Positions 51,801 through 54,089 of a DNA stretch of 54,089 nucleotides are shown here, piece after piece. A program made the position numbers and the translations under genes. Every line of letters starts with the position of its first letter. Positions within the stretch are counted from its first letter, which is position 1. The notes below the pieces were generated by a model. That model did not search any database. It saw only the letters and a list, made by a program, of their open reading frames with translations, and was not told the origin of the DNA. Location: contig JAEUJM010000026.1 of the NCBI GenBank assembly GCA_016794585.1, positions 264,153-318,241 of the forward strand, read 5' to 3'. The DNA is from Acidimicrobiales bacterium (lineage in GTDB: Bacteria > Actinomycetota > Acidimicrobiia > Acidimicrobiales > DATDAH01).

Positions 51801-53024
51801 ATGCTCCGGGCGGCCGTGACGAAAGCGGTTGCGCTGGCCTCGGTCGTCGCCCTGGTGGCCGGGCTGGCGTCGTGCGGCGACGGGAGCCCGACGAACGGGG
51901 ACGGGCGCGGCGCGGAGGGCGGCGCGGCAGCTTCGAGCCCACCGGTCGCGCTGCCGGCGGGGGAGCAGCTCTACCGGCCGCCGGATGGTCTCGGGGACGG
52001 ACCCCCAGGGAGCCTGGTGTGGTTCGAGGAGAGCCCGTCCATCGGTGAGGCGCGTGCCTGGCGGATCCTGGCGCGCTCGTCGAACGGGGACGGTGAGCCG
52101 ACCTGGGCCACGGCTCGGGTCTTCCGGCCCGTGGGCGCCGCGCCCGAAGGCGGGTTCCCGGTGGTGGTCTGGGCCCACGGCACCGCGGGGCTGGCCGACC
52201 GGTGCGCCCCTTCGCGCACGTCGGCCGACATCCCGGGGATCTCCAACCTGCTGCTCGCAGGGTTCGTCGTCGTCGCCCCCGATGGCGCCGGGCTCGGGAC
52301 TCCGGGGCCGGCGGGATACCTCGTCGGCGTCGACGAGGGCCACGCGGTGCTGGACGCGGCCCGGTCGGCGACGCAGGTGCCGGGCGCCGACGCCGGCACC
52401 GAGGTGGGCCTCTGGGGCTTCTCCTCCGGGGGACAGGGAGCGTTGTTCGCCGCCCAACTGGCCGAGGAGTACGCCCCTGAGCTCACCATCCTCGGCACCG
52501 CGGCGGTCGCGCCGGTGTCGGACGTGGCCCGCTTCGCCGGGGTCGCCGCCAACTTCCCGCTGACCTTCGGCTATGCGTTCATGACCTTCGGCGCCTGGCG
52601 GGAGGTCTACCAGGCCGACCTGTCGACGATCTTCGCGCCCGGGGCGCTCGCCGAGCTCCCGCTGCTGCGCCAGCAGTGCGCCAACGAGATCGCCGTCCAC
52701 TTCGCCCTCACCCCCATCGACGAAATCCGGGCCGCGGATCCCACCGTCACCGCTCCCTGGGTCGAGCTGCTGGCACAGAACGAGGTCGGCGCCGACCCGA
52801 CCAGCGGGCCGGTCCTGCTGGTGCAGGGCACCGACGATCCCATCATCGATCCCGCCTCGACCGACCGACTGGCGGAGCGACTGTGCCTCGCCGGCGTCGA
52901 CGTCGAGCTGCGCTCGGTTCCGGGCGCCCGCCATGAGGTCGTGTTCCCGACCGCGCCGGACGTGGTCGGCTGGTTCGCCGACCGTTCCGCCGGCGTTCCC
53001 GCGTCGACCACCTGTCCGTCCTGA
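51801..53024 (+). CDS. Secreted lipase/esterase lipoprotein
   Basis: The 407-aa protein from ATG 51801 has a lipobox LASC (Cys25) and an alpha/beta-hydrolase domain: GFPVVVWAHGTAG (oxyanion), GFSSGGQGAL (nucleophile Ser208 in GxSxG), QGTDDPIIDP (Asp) and GARHEVVF (His). It resembles the secretory lipase (LIP/inactive-lipase) family of actinobacteria, which act on triglycerides or other esters outside the cell. The leaderless -10 fits the start. Substrate is inferred. Confidence 0.88.
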   Translation: MLRAAVTKAVALASVVALVAGLASCGDGSPTNGDGRGAEGGAAASSPPVALPAGEQLYRPPDGLGDGPPGSLVWFEESPSIGEARAWRILARSSNGDGEPTWATARVFRPVGAAPEGGFPVVVWAHGTAGLADRCAPSRTSADIPGISNLLLAGFVVVAPDGAGLGTPGPAGYLVGVDEGHAVLDAARSATQVPGADAGTEVGLWGFSSGGQGALFAAQLAEEYAPELTILGTAAVAPVSDVARFAGVAANFPLTFGYAFMTFGAWREVYQADLSTIFAPGALAELPLLRQQCANEIAVHFALTPIDEIRAADPTVTAPWVELLAQNEVGADPTSGPVLLVQGTDDPIIDPASTDRLAERLCLAGVDVELRSVPGARHEVVFPTAPDVVGWFADRSAGVPASTTCPS

Positions 53025-53043
53025 ACGCGCCGCGGCGCCGTCG

Positions 53044-53049
53044 TAGCCT
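53044..53049 (+). promoter_or_regulatory. Candidate -10 of leaderless promoter (TAGCCT)
   Basis: TAGCCT ends 6 bases before the ATG at 53056. Confidence 0.5.
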
Positions 53050-53055
53050 GCGGCC

Positions 53056-53973
53056 ATGACGATGCTCGAAGACGCTGCACTGGACGACCCGGCGAAGGCC
53101 GCGGCCCGGGCCGCACTGCTGGACCCCGCGCTGTCGCCCATCGTCGACATGGTGTTCTCGGTCGAGGGACCGGCCGACGCCCCGGTCTACGAGGCCGCCT
53201 CGGCCGACGGCTCGGTCCACTTCACCCGGGACGTCGACGGCGACGCGTGGGCCTTCACCGTCGTCGACGTCGAGGGTCACGACCCCCTGGGCGACCAGGC
53301 CACCGACCGGTTCGCCGGACTGGCCGACGAGCGGGCCGTCCCCTTCCCGGACCGCACCGCCAACGCCTACCCCTACGCCTTCGAGCAGGTGGCGCAACTC
53401 TTCGACTCGCCCGCCGCCCCCGACCTCTGCGTCATGCACTCGGCCGCGCACAACTGGGAGGACCAGGGCGGCCACCGCGGCGAGCACGGATCCATCGGCA
53501 TCGTCCAGGCCCGCGCGCCCTTCCTCGTCGCCGGCGCCGGCGTCGCGGCCCGGGGGATGGTCCCGAGCGCCTGCCGCCTCATCGACATCGCCCCCACGGT
53601 GCTGCGCCTCGCCGGTGCCGGGCCGGCGCCCGAGAGCGTCGGCCAGAACGGCCGCGCCCTCGCTGGCGGCCTGCTGCGCCGCCAGGACGGCCGGGTCCTC
53701 GACGACCTGATCGACGACGGTCAGGCGCCGCCCGAGCACGTGGTCGGCATCCTCTGGGACGGCACCAACGCCAACGTCCTCTACGACCTCGTGGCGAAGG
53801 GGATGGCCCCGAACGTGGCCCGGCTCATGGCCATGGGCACCACCTACGCCCACGGCGCCATGTCGTCGCTGCCCACGGTGACGCTGGCCAACCACACGTC
53901 GATCCTCACCGGCGCCCAGCCGGGGCACCACGGCATCCTCCACAACGCCTGGGACTGCCGCGCGTTGAGGTGA
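53056..53973 (+). CDS. Alkaline phosphatase-superfamily phosphodiesterase, motif order inverted, truncated by an IS element
   Basis: The 305-aa frame from ATG 53056 belongs to the type I phosphodiesterase/nucleotide pyrophosphatase group. The C-terminal-type metal motif GGHRGEHGS and RAPFLVAGAGV ... RLIDIAPTVLRLAG (about 140-190) come first, and the N-terminal-type segment ILWDGTNANVLYDLV ... SSLPTVTLANHTSILTG (about 234-290, with the nucleophile Thr region) comes last. This reversed order suggests circular permutation. The protein ends shortly after GHHGILHNAW at the start of an insertion sequence, where its stop codon lies, so the rest is missing and the protein is probably inactive here. 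Confidence 0.85.
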   Translation: MTMLEDAALDDPAKAAARAALLDPALSPIVDMVFSVEGPADAPVYEAASADGSVHFTRDVDGDAWAFTVVDVEGHDPLGDQATDRFAGLADERAVPFPDRTANAYPYAFEQVAQLFDSPAAPDLCVMHSAAHNWEDQGGHRGEHGSIGIVQARAPFLVAGAGVAARGMVPSACRLIDIAPTVLRLAGAGPAPESVGQNGRALAGGLLRRQDGRVLDDLIDDGQAPPEHVVGILWDGTNANVLYDLVAKGMAPNVARLMAMGTTYAHGAMSSLPTVTLANHTSILTGAQPGHHGILHNAWDCRALR

Positions 53974-54089
53974 CACGGGTTGTCAGGCGGCGGTTGCCGT
54001 CTGTGGGGTCATGATCATCTCGAACTCGATGGGGGTCAAACGTCCGAGCCGGGCCTGGCGGCGACGGTGGTGGTAGGTGCGTTCGATCC
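53971..54089 (-). mobile_element. 3' end of an IS3-family insertion sequence (partial)
   Basis: The end TGACACGGGTTGTCA begins at 53971, directly after the broken phosphodiesterase. IS3 elements commonly end in TG. The element runs past the window edge, so its other end and the direct repeat are not seen. The exact insertion point could be a few bases off. Confidence 0.75.
53983..54089 (-). CDS. IS3-family transposase, C-terminal part (partial)
   Basis: Read on the minus strand, the last 34 codons end at the stop at 53983. They include RRRQARLGRLTPIEF, the conserved end of the DDE transposase (OrfB) of IS3 elements (compare RRxHSALGYxSPxEF). The gene begins outside the window. The phosphodiesterase gene upstream is cut by this element. 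Confidence 0.82.
   Translation of the reverse strand, partial: IERTYHHRRRQARLGRLTPIEFEMIMTPQTATAA

Overview
The window is a 54 kb stretch of high-GC actinobacterial chromosome. A mycothiol S-conjugate amidase, two LLM-class F420-type oxidoreductases, a wax ester synthase/DGAT, steroid/fatty-acid type thiolase and SDR genes, many GTG starts, 4-base gene overlaps and repeated leaderless start signals fit an Actinomycetota genome. The gene mix and style most resemble Acidimicrobiia (Iamia/Ilumatobacter-like); that assignment is inference from gene content. No rRNA, tRNA or CRISPR array was found.

Layout. 1-9.1 kb: a partial SF2 helicase (runs off the left edge), a pore-like membrane protein, a LemA pair, an acyl-CoA thioesterase, a PEBP lipoprotein, and a cation-transport pair (MgtE-like permease plus a duplicated PhoU-TrkA_C protein). 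9.2-13.9 kb: two small unknown genes, then a PadR - ABC ATPase - FtsX permease operon whose promoter carries a perfect 22-bp palindrome. 13.9-18.6 kb: glutamate dehydrogenase, an SPFH/NfeD pair, Mca, and a YdjC-like deacetylase, with two long hairpins between convergent genes. 18.6-22 kb: secreted proteins, including a thermonuclease lipoprotein, a Kelch-like lipoprotein, and a truncated second thermonuclease copy. 22-31 kb: SulP permease, thiolase, a large membrane-anchored propeller protein, amidase, and a thioesterase/LLM pair.

31.2-32.3 kb is a 1.1-kb gene-free block: a 154-156 bp tandem repeat (about four copies), a 47-bp hairpin, and two downstream copies of the 3' end of the neighbouring carotenoid oxygenase gene. 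32.3-41 kb: carotenoid oxygenase, an AttH/CrtC-like protein, and a tightly overlapping operon (SDR, 103-aa protein, DUF2207 protein, methyltransferase-uracil DNA glycosylase fusion), then a double SnoaL protein and a second LLM oxidoreductase. 41-45 kb: one 1275-aa secreted protein with 14 RCC1-like repeats. 45-54 kb: WS/DGAT, DsbA-like, PAP2, RecB-like nuclease, hydrolases, an MBL-fold enzyme, a lipase, and a phosphodiesterase-superfamily gene with inverted motif order cut off by an IS3-type element at the right edge.

About fourteen transcription units begin with a TANNNT hexamer only 6-8 bases before the start codon, so leaderless transcription looks like the default here. The best candidates for something new are the methyltransferase-glycosylase fusion in its overlapping operon, the 14-blade RCC1 protein, the permuted phosphodiesterase, and the repeat block at 31.2-32.3 kb. 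None of them amounts to a demonstrated new system from sequence alone.
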